Shown: in pieces, positions 16,086-24,516 of the stretch
Position numbering within the stretch: the stretch's first letter is position 1
Layout of the letters: every line of letters starts with the position of its first letter
From: PMG-095 sp037200885
GTDB lineage: Bacteria > Myxococcota_A > Polyangia > Polyangiales > Polyangiaceae
Direction: 5' to 3'
Length of the DNA stretch: 64,000 nucleotides
NCBI GenBank assembly: GCA_037200885.1
Contig: JBBCIN010000001.1
Span: forward strand, 558,001-622,000
Translations under genes and position numbers: made by a program
The notes under the pieces: model-generated
The model's input: only the letters and a program-made list of their open reading frames with translations
What the model was told of the DNA's origin: nothing
Databases searched by the model: none

Positions 16086-17316
16086 CGGGCGCGCCGAGCT
16101 CGGCCAGCCGCCGCGTCAGAAAGCGCAATTCGGAAGCGTTGTGCGCGAGCGCATGCGCGCGCTGATAGCTCGTGACGGCCTCTTTGCGCCGTCCGAGGCG
16201 GCGTAGCAGGTCGGCACGCGCGGCGTGCCACAAGTGATAACCGTCGAGCGCTTGCTCGAGCGCGTCGACCAACGCGAGACCCGCGTCGTAGCCATCGGCC
16301 ATTGCCACCGCGACGGCGCGATTCAAGGCCACGACCGGCGACGGGTAGAGCTGGAGCAGGCGCTCGTACAGACCGACGATCTGCCCCCAATCCGTCGCCT
16401 CCGCGCTGGCCGACTCGGCGTGCACGGCGGCGATGGCGGCTTCCAGCGCGTACGTCCCCGGGGGAGCGCGTTCGAGCGCGGCACGGACTAGCGCGCAGCC
16501 TTCCTCGATTTCGACGCGGTCCCAGCGGGTTCGGTCTTGATCCTCGAGCAACACGAGCTCTCCATCCGGAGCGACCCGCGTTTCGCGGCGCGCGTCGTGG
16601 AGCAGCATCAACGCCAACAGCGAATCGATCTCCGCCGGCACACTGCCGAGCCGAGCATGAAGCAGCGCGCGGAGCAGCCGGGTGAGCTCGATGGCCTCGC
16701 TCGAGAGCGCTCGGCGCAGCAGCTCCTTGCCCTGCGCGGCCGCGTAGCCTTCGTTGAAAATCAAATACAAGACGACCATCACCGCAGACAAGCGCTCGGG
16801 CAGCTCGGCGGCCTCGGGGATTGCGTAAGGAATGGCCGCTTCGCGGATCTTGGATTTGGCTCGCACCAGCCGCTGCGCCATCGTGCTCGTAGGCACCAAA
16901 AAGGCGTGCGCAATTTCTTCGGTGGTTAGGCCACCCAACGTTCGCAGGGTGAGCGCGACTCGAGCGTCCTCGGCCAATGCCGGATGACAACAGGTGAAGA
17001 TCAAACTCAATCGCTCGTCCGGCACCGCGTCGTCCGGCACCGTGGATTGCAGGTGGCGTTCGTCGAAAGGCGCAAGTTCGGCCAGCAGCGCCTGTGATCT
17101 CGCGCGGTGACGAATGCGGTCGATCGCCCGATGCCGCGCGGTGCCGTAGAGCCAAGCCAGCGGGTTGTTCGGTGGCGCCTCGGCCCAATCGACCACCGCC
17201 GCCGAGAACGCCTCTTGGAGCGCTTCTTCGGCGACATCGAAGTCGCCGAAGGCGCGGATCAATGACGAGAGCAGGTGACCCCACTCCGCCCGGTACAAGC
17301 GATCGAGATCGATCAC
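16078..17316 (-). CDS. Second ECF42-type sigma factor with TPR-like extension
   Basis: A 412-residue sigma factor starting at a GTG (17316) that overlaps the stop of the upstream DGPF gene (GTGA); an in-frame upstream extension is Arg-rich shadow sequence and is rejected. Region 2 (about residues 10-80; FGDFDVAEEALQEAFSAAVV, NNPLAWLYGTARHRAIDRIR) and region 4 (about 120-180; LRTLGGLTTEEIAHAFLVPT, STMAQRLVRAKSKIRE) are followed by the ECF42 extension (NEGYAAAQGKELLRRALSSE, YPSPVVALNRAVAVAMADGY). The gene order is DGPF first, then sigma, the reverse of the pair at 2111-3846. Translation is coupled by the overlap. Confidence 0.92.
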   Translation of the reverse strand: MIDLDRLYRAEWGHLLSSLIRAFGDFDVAEEALQEAFSAAVVDWAEAPPNNPLAWLYGTARHRAIDRIRHRARSQALLAELAPFDERHLQSTVPDDAVPDERLSLIFTCCHPALAEDARVALTLRTLGGLTTEEIAHAFLVPTSTMAQRLVRAKSKIREAAIPYAIPEAAELPERLSAVMVVLYLIFNEGYAAAQGKELLRRALSSEAIELTRLLRALLHARLGSVPAEIDSLLALMLLHDARRETRVAPDGELVLLEDQDRTRWDRVEIEEGCALVRAALERAPPGTYALEAAIAAVHAESASAEATDWGQIVGLYERLLQLYPSPVVALNRAVAVAMADGYDAGLALVDALEQALDGYHLWHAARADLLRRLGRRKEAVTSYQRAHALAHNASELRFLTRRLAELGAPVS

Positions 17317-17648
17317 GCGAAGATCATCAGCGGACGCACCTCGATCGACCCGTAGCGCGCGGCCGGGATTTTGGCGGCGATACCGAGGGCCTCGTCCAGA
17401 TCTGCGGCTTCCACCAGGTAGTAGCCGCCGAGCTGCTCTTTGGTCTCGGCGAAGGGCCCGTCCGTGGTCAGACGCTTGCCGTCGCGCACGCGCACCGTGG
17501 TGGCGGTCGCGGTCGGCTTGAGCGCATTCCCGCCCAGGATCTGCGTGGAAAATTCTTTGCCGAATGCGCCGTATTCGGCAAGTTCCATCTTCTCGTAGCC
17601 GGATTCCCAACGCTTCTCGGTATCGTAGATCAACAGTAGGTACTTCAC
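17313..17648 (-). CDS. YCII/DGPF domain protein of second ECF42 pair
   Basis: A 111-residue YCII-superfamily protein with the TDGPFAETKEQLGGYYLVE signature at about residues 62-80. The N-terminal strand MKYLLLIYDTEKRW and the C-terminal IPAARYGSIEVRPLM are typical for the family. It precedes and overlaps the sigma factor by 4 nt. Its leader carries a TGTCGA element (17733-17738) and a small hairpin (17674-17687); the ribosome-binding site is AAAGGA, 9 nt before the ATG. The molecular function of DGPF proteins is not established. Confidence 0.92.
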   Translation of the reverse strand: MKYLLLIYDTEKRWESGYEKMELAEYGAFGKEFSTQILGGNALKPTATATTVRVRDGKRLTTDGPFAETKEQLGGYYLVEAADLDEALGIAAKIPAARYGSIEVRPLMIFA

Positions 17649-17673
17649 GGTGCGTTCCTTTCGCGAGTGACCG

Positions 17674-17687
17674 GGGAAGGGCTTCCC
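17674..17687. promoter_or_regulatory. Leader hairpin of second DGPF gene
   Basis: GGGAAG-GG-CTTCCC, a perfect 6-bp inverted repeat 26-39 bases upstream of the DGPF start. It occupies the same relative position as the stronger hairpin at 3438-3461 in the other ECF42 locus. Confidence 0.35.
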
Positions 17688-17732
17688 TCGTGTTTTTCGG
17701 TTCGTCTCAAAGGCGAATGGGGCTGGCCCGAA

Positions 17733-17738
17733 TCGACA
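17733..17738 (-). promoter_or_regulatory. TGTCGA element upstream of second DGPF gene
   Basis: TTGTCGATTCGGG on the minus strand, about 85 bases before the DGPF start, matching the TGTCGA element found at the other ECF42 loci. The spacing to any -10-like element differs from locus 1, so promoter function is uncertain. Confidence 0.35.
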
Positions 17739-17838
17739 ATCTGCGGCTTCTTTTTTTCAGCTCCTGGGGCCCAAGCAAATCCGGCCTGCGGGTGGGTCTC
17801 GCTCGCCAGTTTACACAAACTGGTGCTAACCCTCGAGT

Positions 17839-18522
17839 ATGGCTGAAACCATCGTCATCTGTGGCTACGGAGTGGGTATCTCGGACGCGGTTGCACGCCG
17901 CTTCGCACGGGAAGGGTATCGCGTCGCAATCGTCGCGCGCAACGCCGAGCGCCTGAATGCCGCGGCGCAAAAGCTGGTAGCGGACAAGATCGACGCGAGA
18001 GCGTTCCCCTGCGACGTGGGCGACGTCGACGCGGTAGGAAAGCTGATCGCGGATGTGCGAGCCAGCCTCGGGCCAATCAAGGTTCTGCACTGGAACGCCT
18101 ATACGGGTGGCGCTGGGGATCTGAAGACCGCCAGCGCGGACGACCTGCGCGCGGTGCTGGACGTCACCGTGCACGGCTTAGTGGCCGCGCTGCAAGCCGT
18201 TTTGCCGGACCTCAAAGCACAGAGCGGCGCGCTGCTGGTCACCGGCGGCGGCTTTGCATTTTACGATCCAGCGGTGGACGCAGCGGCGACCCAGTGGGGC
18301 TCGCAAGGGCTAGCCATCGGCAAGGCCGCGCAGCACAAGACCGTGGGCCTGCTGAGCAAGAGCCTGTTGCCGGACGGCGTGTACGTCGGCGAGGTCGTGG
18401 TCACGGGGCTGGTGAAAGGCACCGCGTACGACTCCGGCAATGCGACGCTCGAGGCGTCGACGATCGCCGACAAGTTCTGGGAGCTGTATCGGGCGCGCGA
18501 CACGACGTCCGTGACAATCTGA
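17839..18522 (+). CDS. Atypical short-chain dehydrogenase/reductase
   Basis: A 227-residue Rossmann-fold protein of the SDR superfamily. The N-terminal nucleotide-binding segment VICGYGVGISDAVARRFARE replaces the usual TGxxxGxG, and AIVARNAERLNA and FPCDVGDVDAV follow at the expected positions. The active-site Ser-Tyr-Lys set is not evident: where YxxxK is expected the sequence reads GLAIGKAAQHKTV. It may therefore be a non-catalytic or unusual member. It stands alone, divergent from the ECF42/DGPF operon, and a hairpin follows its stop codon. Confidence 0.8.
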   Translation: MAETIVICGYGVGISDAVARRFAREGYRVAIVARNAERLNAAAQKLVADKIDARAFPCDVGDVDAVGKLIADVRASLGPIKVLHWNAYTGGAGDLKTASADDLRAVLDVTVHGLVAALQAVLPDLKAQSGALLVTGGGFAFYDPAVDAAATQWGSQGLAIGKAAQHKTVGLLSKSLLPDGVYVGEVVVTGLVKGTAYDSGNATLEASTIADKFWELYRARDTTSVTI

Positions 18523-18541
18523 GTCACTCGCTCGTCGAGCA

Positions 18542-18570
18542 GTGAGTCGCTGCCAGCCACAGCGGCTCAC
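18542..18570 (+). terminator. Hairpin after SDR gene
   Basis: GTGAGTCGCTG and CAGCGGCTCAC form an 11-bp stem with one G-U pair and a 7-nt loop, 20 bases after the SDR stop. No T-run follows, so termination is plausible but not certain. Confidence 0.4.
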
Positions 18571-18680
18571 TCCCGCGAGGCGGAATGGCACTGCAGGGTC
18601 GCCTCAGCAGCGCTTGTTTCCTGCGATTTTCCGCGAGGATCGAGCGCGGCCCCGGACTTGCTAGGGCCTAGCCATCACAC

Positions 18681-19472
18681 ATGGACCGCCTTATCTCTCG
18701 CGCCCTTGGGCTGACGGCATTTCTATCGAGCCTATTGGTGGGAGGCGCCGCACTCGCGGAGCCTCTGACCACTCCTTCGCTGGACACGAAGGGCAAGCCG
18801 TTGGATGCACCCGCGCCCACTACGGCGAACGGCGCGCCAAAGTTGGGAGGGGTCAGCGCCTTCGGCGGCGTGATGGTGGTCGACATGGGGCCCGTCAACG
18901 ATCGCTTGCAAGAACAACGGGCCCTCTACCCGTCGAATTTGCCGGTGGTCTTCCCGCTATTGGGCGGTCAAGGCTTCGGCTTGTTCAGTCGCTTCTTGAT
19001 CGGCGGCTCGGGTGCAGCGTTGCTCTCTCGCAGTGTGGATGCCGCGAACGACCGCAAGATCAAGGCCAGCGGCGCGTGGGGCACGTTCGACTTCGGCTAT
19101 CAGTTGCTGCGCGTGAACGGTTTCTTGGTGGCGCCCGTGATCTCGCTCGGCGGCTATGGGATGAACGTCACGGTTGCTTCGAAGGGCGAGGTCAACTTCG
19201 ACGACGCGCTGACGAACCCGACGCGCAGTGTCTCCCTCAGCAACAACGGATTTCTGACGGGGATCTCGATCCTCGCTCAAACCGTGTTGGTCGGTAAGGG
19301 CGCGCAGGTACCGGGCGCACGCACTGGTTATACGCTCGGGCTGCGCTTGGGCGGGCTCTATGGCTTTCCCATCCATGGCTGGACTTCGAACGGCGAGACA
19401 GTCAACGGCGACCCGCCCTTTGGCCTGCGCGGCGGCTACGCTGCGCTGTCGCTCGGTGCGGGCAGTTGGTGA
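18681..19472 (+). CDS. Exported protein, probable outer-membrane beta-barrel, unknown function
   Basis: A 263-residue protein with a clear signal peptide (residues 1-26, RALGLTAFLSSLLVGGAALA, cleavage before EPL). A Pro/Thr-rich stretch follows, then Gly- and aromatic-rich segments with alternating hydrophobicity (VFPLLGGQGFGLFSRFLIGG, GTFDFGYQLLRVNGFLVAPV, TGYTLGLRLGGLYGFPIHGW) ending in LSLGAGSW, as in small outer-membrane barrels. I do not recognise the family. It is monocistronic and converges with the thiolase operon. Confidence 0.7.
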   Translation: MDRLISRALGLTAFLSSLLVGGAALAEPLTTPSLDTKGKPLDAPAPTTANGAPKLGGVSAFGGVMVVDMGPVNDRLQEQRALYPSNLPVVFPLLGGQGFGLFSRFLIGGSGAALLSRSVDAANDRKIKASGAWGTFDFGYQLLRVNGFLVAPVISLGGYGMNVTVASKGEVNFDDALTNPTRSVSLSNNGFLTGISILAQTVLVGKGAQVPGARTGYTLGLRLGGLYGFPIHGWTSNGETVNGDPPFGLRGGYAALSLGAGSW

Positions 19473-19502
19473 CGCGGACTGCCCGAAGCTCGGTGAGCAA
19501 GC

Positions 19503-20672
19503 TCAGACCTCGAATAGTGCCGCGGCGCCCATGCCGCCGCCGATGCACATCGAGACGATACCCAAGCGTCCGCCGCGGCGACGCAGCTCGTAAAGTAGCG
19601 TCGCTGTCAGCTTGGCACCCGTGCAACCGAGCGGGTGCCCCAGGGCGATGGCGCCACCATTGACGTTCAGCTTGTCGTCCGGGACGCCGAGTTCGCGCGC
19701 GCAGTAGATGGCTTGTGCCGCGAAGGCCTCGTTGATCTCGAATAGATCGATATCGCCGATGCTGAGTCCGGTTTGAGCCAGTAATTTGCGAATTGCCGGT
19801 ACGGGGCCGATGCCCATGATGTCCGGATCGACGCCGGCCAGCGCGAACCCGCGAATGTGACCGAGTGGCTTCACGCCGAGCTCGGCCGCCTTGCGATCCG
19901 AGAGCAAAACGGTGGCCGCCGCGCCGTCATTGGTCGGTGAGCTGTTGCCGGCGGTCACCGAGCCCCCTTGCTTGAACACGGGCTTCAGCTTGGCCAAGAC
20001 TTCGAGCGTCGTGCCTGGGCGAGGGCACTCATCGATTTTGAACTCGAGCTCGGAGACCGCGTCGCCCTCGAGCACGCGTGCTTTCACTGGGACCACTTCG
20101 TCATTGAAGCGGCCGGCGGCGATCGCGGCCAAGGCGCGCTCGTGCGAGCGTACGGCAAACGCGTCTTGCGCAGCGCGGCTGACATCGAAGCGCTGGGCGA
20201 CGCGCTCCGCGGTGTGGCCCATGGCGATGTATGCCTCTGGGTATTCATCCATCAGCTTCGGGTTGAGGCTCACTTTGTTGCCGCTCATGGGCACCAGGGA
20301 CATCGATTCGACGCCGCCCGCGACCGAAACCTGAGTCAAGCCGGCCTGCACGCTGAGCGCGGCATGCGCGATTGCTTGCAGACCGCTGGAACAGAAGCGG
20401 TTGATCGTTTCAGCGGGCACGCTGTTCGGCCATTTCGCCAGAAATACGGCATTTCTCGCGATGTTCAGCCCCTGCTCGGCTTCCGGCATGGCGCAGCCGA
20501 GGATCACGTCGTCCACGTCTTCCGCCTTCAGGCCGGGTACGCGTGCGAGAGCGGCAATCATGGCGGCCGCAGCCAGATCTTCCGGGCGCGTACTGCGCAG
20601 CGTGCCTTTGAGCGCACGGCCAACGGGTGTGCGCACGGCCGATGCAACGATCACGTTGAGGGGGAATGGCAT
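19503..20672 (-). CDS. fadA: Acetyl-CoA C-acyltransferase (thiolase, FadA/FadI-like)
   Basis: A 389-residue thiolase catalysing the last step of fatty-acid beta-oxidation, thiolytic cleavage of 3-ketoacyl-CoA. The nucleophile Cys is in INRFCSSGLQAIAHAA (about residue 90), the catalytic His in GGAIALGHPLGCTGAK (about 345) and the second Cys in MCIGGGMGAAALFEV at the C-terminus. The GNSSPTNDGAAATVLLSD segment is typical. It lies 27 nt downstream of the multifunctional dehydrogenase/hydratase gene and forms with it a fadN-fadA type operon. Confidence 0.94.
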   Translation of the reverse strand: MPFPLNVIVASAVRTPVGRALKGTLRSTRPEDLAAAAMIAALARVPGLKAEDVDDVILGCAMPEAEQGLNIARNAVFLAKWPNSVPAETINRFCSSGLQAIAHAALSVQAGLTQVSVAGGVESMSLVPMSGNKVSLNPKLMDEYPEAYIAMGHTAERVAQRFDVSRAAQDAFAVRSHERALAAIAAGRFNDEVVPVKARVLEGDAVSELEFKIDECPRPGTTLEVLAKLKPVFKQGGSVTAGNSSPTNDGAAATVLLSDRKAAELGVKPLGHIRGFALAGVDPDIMGIGPVPAIRKLLAQTGLSIGDIDLFEINEAFAAQAIYCARELGVPDDKLNVNGGAIALGHPLGCTGAKLTATLLYELRRRGGRLGIVSMCIGGGMGAAALFEV

Positions 20673-20699
20673 TTTCTTACCTCTAATCAGCTACCCGAA

Positions 20700-23075
20700 T
20701 CAGTTCCGGAGGGGCTTGTTGTTGAGCAACATGAACTGCACGCGCTCTTGGCTCTTGGGCTCGCCACACAGCGAGAGGAATGCTTCGCGTTCGAGATCGA
20801 GAAAGTGCTGCTCGGGTAAAAGTGTTCCGGCCGCGACCGGACCACCACACAAGATGTGGGCGACCTTGTTGGCGATCAAGGCATCGTGTGCGGAGGCGAA
20901 GCCGCCTTCGACCATGGCCCAAACGCGAGCGCCAATCGTCTTCTCGGCGTCGTACCCGGCGGCGGGCAGGAGCGGGGGCAAAGGAGGGCGGTAGCCTGCC
21001 CCGGCCAGGCCCAATGCCCGCTGTTTTGCTTCGAACAAAAGCCGCGCCGGGTTTAGCGAGATGCCGTCTGTCGACCGCAAATACTTGAGTGATTTCGCCT
21101 CCTCTGCGCTGGTCGCCACCTTGGCCATGGCGATGTTGAGCGAGGCCTGTCCAATGAACGGCAGCAGATCGACGCCGCTCACTCCGGCCAGATCATGAGT
21201 GTAACGCTCGACCATGCGGAGGCAACCCCCGCCAGCGGGCACGAGGCCCACGCCGACCTCGACCAAGCCCATGTAGGTCTCGGCGTGCGCCTGGCAGGCG
21301 TCTGCAGCCATCGCCACCTCAGCCCCGCCGCCCAGGGTGTACTGGAAGGGCGCTGCCACGACGGGCACCTTGGCGTAGCGCAAGCGCTGCATCGCGTTCT
21401 GGAGGCTGGTCACCACACCTTCGATTTGGTCCCAGGCTTTTTGCTGGGCGGCCATGGCGATCAGCATCAGGTTCGCACCAGCACAGAAGTGCTCGCCGGA
21501 GTTGCCGATGACCACCGCTCGAAAATTCTGTTCAGCGACGTCGGCAGCTTCACCGAGCATGCTGATCACGTCGTTATCGAGCGTGTTCAGCTTGGTGTGG
21601 AACTCGACGCACAGCACACCGTCTCCTAGATCGATCAGGGAAGCGCCGTGGTTCTTTTTGATCAGCCGTTGGGTGTCACTCTTCAGCGCCGGGAGGCTGA
21701 TCTGTTTGCTCCCGCTGGCGATGGGTTGGGCCGCTTTCGTCCGCGTGTCGTAGTAGGTTGGCGCTACGGCGCCGCCGCCGTAAAAGCTGGTGCGCCCGGC
21801 AGCGAGCATGCTGTCGACCCACTCCGGGATGGCGAGCCCCTCTTGCTTCATGCGCGCCACGGACTGGGGAACGTCGATCGCATCCCAGGCTTCGAATGGG
21901 CCCAGATCCCAATTAAAGCCCCAGCGCATGGCTCGATCGATGCTCACGATGTCATCGGCGATCTCCCCCAAGCGCCGCGCGCTGTATAAGAGGGTGCGCG
22001 AGAGCACGGCCCAAGCGAATTTTCCCGCGACGTCCGGCGCGTTGACCAGCTTCAGCAGGCGCTTTTTCGGATCTTCTTCGTTCTTGATCGCGCCCAGCGA
22101 ATCGAAGCGCACCTTTTCCTGGCTGCGATAGGCCTTGCTCTCGATGTCGTAGACGAGCAGTTCGGTTGGCGTCTTCTGGTAAAATCCCGCCGAGGTCTTG
22201 CGCCCAAGCCTGCCGGCCGCCACCAAATCATGCACGAACTCCGGCACCTCGAAGGTGCTGCGCGCTTCGTCCTGGGTCAGCGAGTCGAAGCAATTTTTTG
22301 CCACGTGGACCAGCGTATCGATGCCCACCAAATCACCGGTGCCGAAGGCCGCGCTGCTCGGCCTGCCCATCGGCTTGCCCGTGATCTTGTCGACCGCTTC
22401 CAGGCTCAGCCCGGCCTCCAGCATTTGATGCATGGTCAGCATCATCGAGTACACGCCGATGCGGTTTGCCACGAAGTTGGGCGTGTCCTTGGCGTCGATC
22501 ACGCCCTTGCCCAAAAACTCGCCGAACTCCGTCATGCGTTGCATCACGGTCGGGTCCGTCTCGGGCGCCTTGGCGACCTCGAGCAAACGCATGTAACGGA
22601 CTGGGTTGAAGAAGTGCAAAACCAGGAAGCGCGACTTGAGCTCCGGCGGCAGCACCTCGCTCATGCTGGCGATGCTGAGCCCGCTGGTGTTCGAGGCTAG
22701 GATCGCGTTTGCGCGCACGCACGGCGCAATCTTCGCGAAAAGCTTGCGCTTGATCTCCAGGTCTTCGACTACCGCTTCGACGATCAGGTCGCACTCCTTC
22801 AAGCGCTCCAGGTGATCTTCCAGATTGCCCGTGGTGATCAGGCGCGCAGCGTCCGGGGTGAAGAACGCAGCCGGCTTGGCCTTGAGCGCCTTTTCCAGCC
22901 CAGCATCCGCGAAGCGGTTGCGTGCCTTCGGATTCGTCGTCTCTTCGGGCTTCAGGTTGGGCGGTACGATGTCCAGCAGGTGCGTGCGAATGCCCGCGCC
23001 CGCGAAGTGCGCAGCAATTGCGCTGCCCATCACGCCTGCCCCGATGACCCCTGCCGTTTGGATTCGTTCAGCCAT
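20700..23075 (-). CDS. fadN: 3-hydroxyacyl-CoA dehydrogenase / enoyl-CoA hydratase (FadN-like)
   Basis: A 791-residue bifunctional beta-oxidation enzyme with the dehydrogenase half first: NAD-binding GVIGAGVMGSAIAAHFAGAG at the N-terminus, ASNTSGLSIASMSEVLP and FFNPVRYMRLLEVA. The enoyl-CoA hydratase/crotonase half starts at about residue 480 (LGDGVLCVEFHTKLNTLDND, GNSGEHFCAGANLM, GGGAEVAMAADACQAH). This domain order is that of FadN and its relatives, the reverse of E. coli FadB. It oxidises 3-hydroxyacyl-CoA and hydrates enoyl-CoA, feeding the thiolase encoded downstream. No acyl-CoA dehydrogenase or FadR-type regulator adjoins. Confidence 0.94.
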   Translation of the reverse strand: MAERIQTAGVIGAGVMGSAIAAHFAGAGIRTHLLDIVPPNLKPEETTNPKARNRFADAGLEKALKAKPAAFFTPDAARLITTGNLEDHLERLKECDLIVEAVVEDLEIKRKLFAKIAPCVRANAILASNTSGLSIASMSEVLPPELKSRFLVLHFFNPVRYMRLLEVAKAPETDPTVMQRMTEFGEFLGKGVIDAKDTPNFVANRIGVYSMMLTMHQMLEAGLSLEAVDKITGKPMGRPSSAAFGTGDLVGIDTLVHVAKNCFDSLTQDEARSTFEVPEFVHDLVAAGRLGRKTSAGFYQKTPTELLVYDIESKAYRSQEKVRFDSLGAIKNEEDPKKRLLKLVNAPDVAGKFAWAVLSRTLLYSARRLGEIADDIVSIDRAMRWGFNWDLGPFEAWDAIDVPQSVARMKQEGLAIPEWVDSMLAAGRTSFYGGGAVAPTYYDTRTKAAQPIASGSKQISLPALKSDTQRLIKKNHGASLIDLGDGVLCVEFHTKLNTLDNDVISMLGEAADVAEQNFRAVVIGNSGEHFCAGANLMLIAMAAQQKAWDQIEGVVTSLQNAMQRLRYAKVPVVAAPFQYTLGGGAEVAMAADACQAHAETYMGLVEVGVGLVPAGGGCLRMVERYTHDLAGVSGVDLLPFIGQASLNIAMAKVATSAEEAKSLKYLRSTDGISLNPARLLFEAKQRALGLAGAGYRPPLPPLLPAAGYDAEKTIGARVWAMVEGGFASAHDALIANKVAHILCGGPVAAGTLLPEQHFLDLEREAFLSLCGEPKSQERVQFMLLNNKPLRN

Positions 23076-23207
23076 CTTGCCTCTTACAATGAGGCTAGCC
23101 GAAGGGCGTCGCCAGTAGCAAAGCTCAGCGATTCGAATTGCATCCCGCGCGTCTGAGCCGAGCCCACCCCGCGGGCCGAAGCGCTACAGACCTACACTGT
23201 CCGCCCG

Positions 23208-23948
23208 ATGTTTGGAGTACGCTTTCTGGCCATGTTCAGCAAGCTCGACCCCGAGCAAATCGTGGCGACCGCGAGTCGACTCGAGCGCCGCATCGAAGAG
23301 CGTTTCCCCGGCGCCGGCCTCGCCAAACTCGCTCGGGAGCTGACCCAGGTCACGCGCGAAGCGCAGGCGCTGTCGGCCTGGTTAGCCGCGCCGAACAAGC
23401 CGTTGCGGATCGGTGTCACGCTGGCGATCATGGCGCTGCTTGCGGTCGTTTTGGCCGCCGCTGCTACGCTGCGGGGCGAGACCGGCCCGCACAACTGGGC
23501 TGACTGGGTGCAAAGCCTAGAGGCGATGGTCAACGACGCGGTGTTCGTCGGCGTTGCCGTCTACTTTCTGCTCGGCCTCGAGACCCGACAGAAGCGCGCG
23601 CGTGCCCTCGCCGCGCTGCACGTGCTGAGCTCTCTCGCGCACATCGTCGACATGCACCAGCTCACCAAGGATCCGGAACGCATCGTCTCCGGCGGCCCTA
23701 GCACCCCGTCATCGCCCGCGCGCACCATGAGCGCCTTCGAGCTGACGCGCTACCTCGACTACTCGACCGAACTGCTTGCCATCATCAGCAAAGTCGCCGC
23801 GCTCTACGTTCAAGAACTGGCCGACCCGGTAACCGTCTCGGCCGCCAGCGCCGTCGAAGACCTCGCTATCAACCTCTCCCGCGCCATCTGGCAGAAGATC
23901 GTGATCTTGGATCGCGTTGCCCCGTCCGTTCCGGCAACTTCTGGTTGA
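23208..23948 (+). CDS. Membrane protein of unknown function with two transmembrane helices
   Basis: A 246-residue protein. After an amphipathic N-terminal region rich in charged helices (ATASRLERRIEERFP), two hydrophobic helices at about 65-88 (IGVTLAIMALLAVVLAAAAT) and 105-125 (NDAVFVGVAVYFLLGLE) anchor it, followed by a helical cytoplasmic domain with the segment SLAHIVDMHQLTKDPER and a C-terminal helical region. A second in-frame ATG at 23232 (MFSKLDPEQ) is equally possible as the start. I do not recognise a named family. It is divergent from the fad operon, and nothing in context suggests its role. Confidence 0.75.
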   Translation: MFGVRFLAMFSKLDPEQIVATASRLERRIEERFPGAGLAKLARELTQVTREAQALSAWLAAPNKPLRIGVTLAIMALLAVVLAAAATLRGETGPHNWADWVQSLEAMVNDAVFVGVAVYFLLGLETRQKRARALAALHVLSSLAHIVDMHQLTKDPERIVSGGPSTPSSPARTMSAFELTRYLDYSTELLAIISKVAALYVQELADPVTVSAASAVEDLAINLSRAIWQKIVILDRVAPSVPATSG

Positions 23949-24051
23949 TGGTCACGCGCCACGCCAGAACAGTCGAAGCCTTCGGCGTCGCGGACGGCAC
24001 CCGGAGCGAGAGCGGCGACGAGCCCGGAAGGCCCCTGTTCCGCCTTGCGAG

Positions 24052-24516
24052 TCATTCCCGCTCCGCGGCTCGCTGGAGGTCGCGCGCGTATTGTTCGAAC
24101 GGCGGTCCGAAGTCGGGCAGGGATTTGCGGATGATCGGCAGCATCAGGCCGCTGAAGACTTCGCGCATTTCGAAGCGGGTGCCGGTTGGGGTTTCGTTCA
24201 GCATGAAGCTGCGGACGCCGCGGAACATGGGGGCGAAGCCATCGCTCCAGACCATGTGCCGGGGCGCGTCGAGCTCGATCACTTTCGGAGTGAACGTTCG
24301 GTCGGAGACCGGAACGCGCAGCTCGAGCGTGTTGCCGAGGGCGATTTCACCCTCCACGCTGGTGATGGTCGAGTTCCAGCTCGGGAGCCGCTTTGCATCG
24401 CTGAGCAGAGCCCAGACTCTTGCGATCGGCGCGTCGATGTCGATCGCGACCGAGCACTCCATGCGGAAGGTGCGGGAGCTTTTGCTGGCCCGGGGCTCGG
24501 TCATGAGTGGATCCAT
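24052..24516 (-). CDS. SRPBCC family protein
   Basis: A 154-residue START/Bet v1-like (SRPBCC) protein: VAIDIDAPIARVWALLSDAK at the start, PSWNSTITSVEGEIALG, and the C-terminal helix SGLMLPIIRKSLPDFGPPFE. These proteins have a hydrophobic ligand cavity; the ligand is unknown. The second Met (ATGACC at 24504) overlaps the stop of the upstream sigma-like frame by 4 nt and may be the actual start. It is translationally coupled to the chimeric sigma gene, as is common for ECF clusters of this kind. Confidence 0.8.
   Translation of the reverse strand: MDPLMTEPRASKSSRTFRMECSVAIDIDAPIARVWALLSDAKRLPSWNSTITSVEGEIALGNTLELRVPVSDRTFTPKVIELDAPRHMVWSDGFAPMFRGVRSFMLNETPTGTRFEMREVFSGLMLPIIRKSLPDFGPPFEQYARDLQRAAERE

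Noticed and set aside
16052..17284. Alternative long frame across the second sigma factor
   Set aside because: Arg/Ala-rich shadow of the sigma gene, whose own frame shows all conserved sigma regions and GTGA coupling to the DGPF gene.
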